64,000 nucleotides of DNA from Streptomyces eurythermus (GTDB lineage: Bacteria > Actinomycetota > Actinomycetes > Streptomycetales > Streptomycetaceae), in contig NZ_BMSK01000014.1 of NCBI RefSeq assembly GCF_014649115.1, positions 1-64,000 of the forward strand, given 5' to 3'. Each line of letters opens with the position of its first letter. Positions within the stretch are counted from its first letter, which is position 1. Shown piece by piece: positions 62,956-64,000 of the stretch. The notes below the pieces were generated by a model. That model was given only the letters and a program-made list of their open reading frames with translations. It was not told where the DNA came from and made no database searches. Both the position numbers and the translations under genes were made by a program.

Positions 62956-64000
62956 ATGACGGAAACGGAATCGAACACGTACGACGTCGTGGTGATCGGG
63001 GCGGGACCGGTGGGCGAGAACATCGCCGACCGGACCCGGGCAGCCGGGCTGACCACCGCCGTCGTGGAGAGCGAACTGCTCGGCGGCGAGTGCTCGTACT
63101 GGGCCTGCATGCCCAGCAAGGCCCTGCTCAGGCCGGTCATCGCCCAGGCCGACGCCCGCCGCCTGCCCGGCCTCGCCGAGGCCGCGCGGGGCCCGCTCGA
63201 CACCCCGGCCGTGCTGGCCCGCCGCGACGAGTACACCTCCCACTGGCAGGACGACGGGCAGGCCGACTGGCTCGCGGGCACCGGCGCCGACCTGTACCGC
63301 GGCCACGGCCGGCTCGCCGGTCCGCGCACGGTCACCGTCACCGGCCCCGACGGCACCCTGACCACGCTCACCGCCCGGCACGCCGTCGCCGTCGCCACCG
63401 GAACCCGCGCCCAACTGCCCGACCTGCCCGGCCTCGCCGACGTCAGGCCCTGGACCAGCCGCGAGGCCACCAGCGCCAAGGCGGCCCCCGGGCGGCTCAT
63501 CGTCGTCGGCGGCGGGGTCGTCGCCACCGAGATGGCCACCGCCTGGCAGGCCCTCGGCTCCCGGGTCACCCTGCTGGTCCGCGGCAAGGGCCTGCTGAAC
63601 CGGATGGAGCCGTTCGCCGGGGAACTGGTCGCCGAGGCCCTCACCGAGGCGGGCGCCGACATCCGCACCGGCACCTCCGTGGAGTCCGTCCGCCGCGAGA
63701 ACGGCACCGTCGTGGCGGTCACCTCCGCCGGCGACCGGATCGAGGCCGACGAGATCCTCTTCGCCACCGGACGCGCCCCGCGCACCGACGACCTCGGCCT
63801 GGAGAGCGTCGGCCTGGAACCCGGCTCCTGGTTGGACACCGACGACAGCCTCCGCGTCACCGGCACCGACTGGCTGTACGCGGTCGGCGACGTCAACCAC
63901 CGCGCCCTCCTCACCCACCAGGGCAAGTACCAGGCCCGCATCGCCGGCGCCGCGATCGCCGCCCGCGCCGCCGGCGACACCCTCCTGGAGGAGCCCTGGG
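62956..64000 (+). CDS. Pyridine nucleotide-disulfide oxidoreductase (partial, runs off the window)
   Basis: The first 348 residues of a dihydrolipoamide dehydrogenase/mercuric reductase-type flavoprotein. FAD motif VVVIGAGPVGENIA, redox-active CSYWAC (unusual: CxxxxC with Tyr-Trp, not the LNVG of Lpd), NAD motif IVVGGGVVATEMATAWQ and second FAD motif LYAVGDVN are present. The C-terminal dimerisation domain with the catalytic His lies beyond the window. The altered disulfide surroundings suggest a substrate other than lipoamide. ATG at 62956 lacks a clear ribosome site. Confidence 0.88.
   Translation, partial: MTETESNTYDVVVIGAGPVGENIADRTRAAGLTTAVVESELLGGECSYWACMPSKALLRPVIAQADARRLPGLAEAARGPLDTPAVLARRDEYTSHWQDDGQADWLAGTGADLYRGHGRLAGPRTVTVTGPDGTLTTLTARHAVAVATGTRAQLPDLPGLADVRPWTSREATSAKAAPGRLIVVGGGVVATEMATAWQALGSRVTLLVRGKGLLNRMEPFAGELVAEALTEAGADIRTGTSVESVRRENGTVVAVTSAGDRIEADEILFATGRAPRTDDLGLESVGLEPGSWLDTDDSLRVTGTDWLYAVGDVNHRALLTHQGKYQARIAGAAIAARAAGDTLLEEPW

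Overview
The window is very GC-rich, densely packed, uses many GTG and some TTG starts, and carries families typical of Streptomyces (SpoIIE/HATPase phosphatase, PF04672-type methyltransferase, repeat lipoprotein with Yx(FWY)xxD motifs, class F sortase, ergothioneine genes, several leaderless genes). It is almost certainly a Streptomyces chromosome. From memory, the order lipoprotein - methyltransferase - PAS/GGDEF/EAL protein - LysR - sdhCAB - olsBA - solute-binding protein - egtDCBA resembles S. coelicolor SCO0930 down to about SCO0910; this was not checked by a search.

Layout. 1-4.1 kb: the tail of an IS481-type transposase, a FadR-type GntR regulator and a three-gene, translationally coupled L-fucose/L-fuconate oxidation operon that lacks its lactonase and hydrolase. 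4.1-17 kb: lipase-maturation-factor-like membrane protein, a secreted lipoprotein, a PAS-GAF-SpoIIE-HATPase signalling protein, a DNA glycosylase, an ECF sigma / unknown protein / zinc anti-sigma group, a CapA-like protein, an amino-acid permease, a universal stress protein, a Tat-exported polysaccharide deacetylase and a class F sortase. 17-21 kb: cell-surface genes (Gly/Asn-repeat protein, Pro-rich protein with DUF4239 partner, repeat lipoprotein). 21-27.6 kb: methyltransferase coupled to an RmdA-like c-di-GMP enzyme, two LysR regulators, an NmrA-like protein.

27.6-47.7 kb: succinate dehydrogenase of the single-cytochrome type (sdhCAB), ornithine-lipid acyltransferases (olsBA), a UvrA2-type ABC ATPase, an MT0933-type small protein, an LLM flavin oxidoreductase, dodecin, an orphan sugar-type binding lipoprotein under a DasR-like operator, the complete egtABCD ergothioneine operon, a PARG-like protein, a lone PemK/MazF toxin-like protein, and a divergent cupin / three-cysteine HTH regulator pair. 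47.7-64 kb: the most unusual gene of the window, a TerD domain fused to a PD-(D/E)XK (RecB-like) nuclease-type domain; then four regulator-target pairs with readable palindromic operators (TetR/SDR, GntR/cache with a polyamine-type ABC transporter, TetR/FMN reductase, TetR/TetX-like monooxygenase), a membrane-anchored XRE regulator with a ricin-like tail, thioredoxin, and a disulfide oxidoreductase cut by the window end.

Most functional links are local: each regulator sits next to the genes it probably controls, and several promoters can be read together with the operator that overlaps them. No tRNA, rRNA, CRISPR array or secondary-metabolite cluster was seen.
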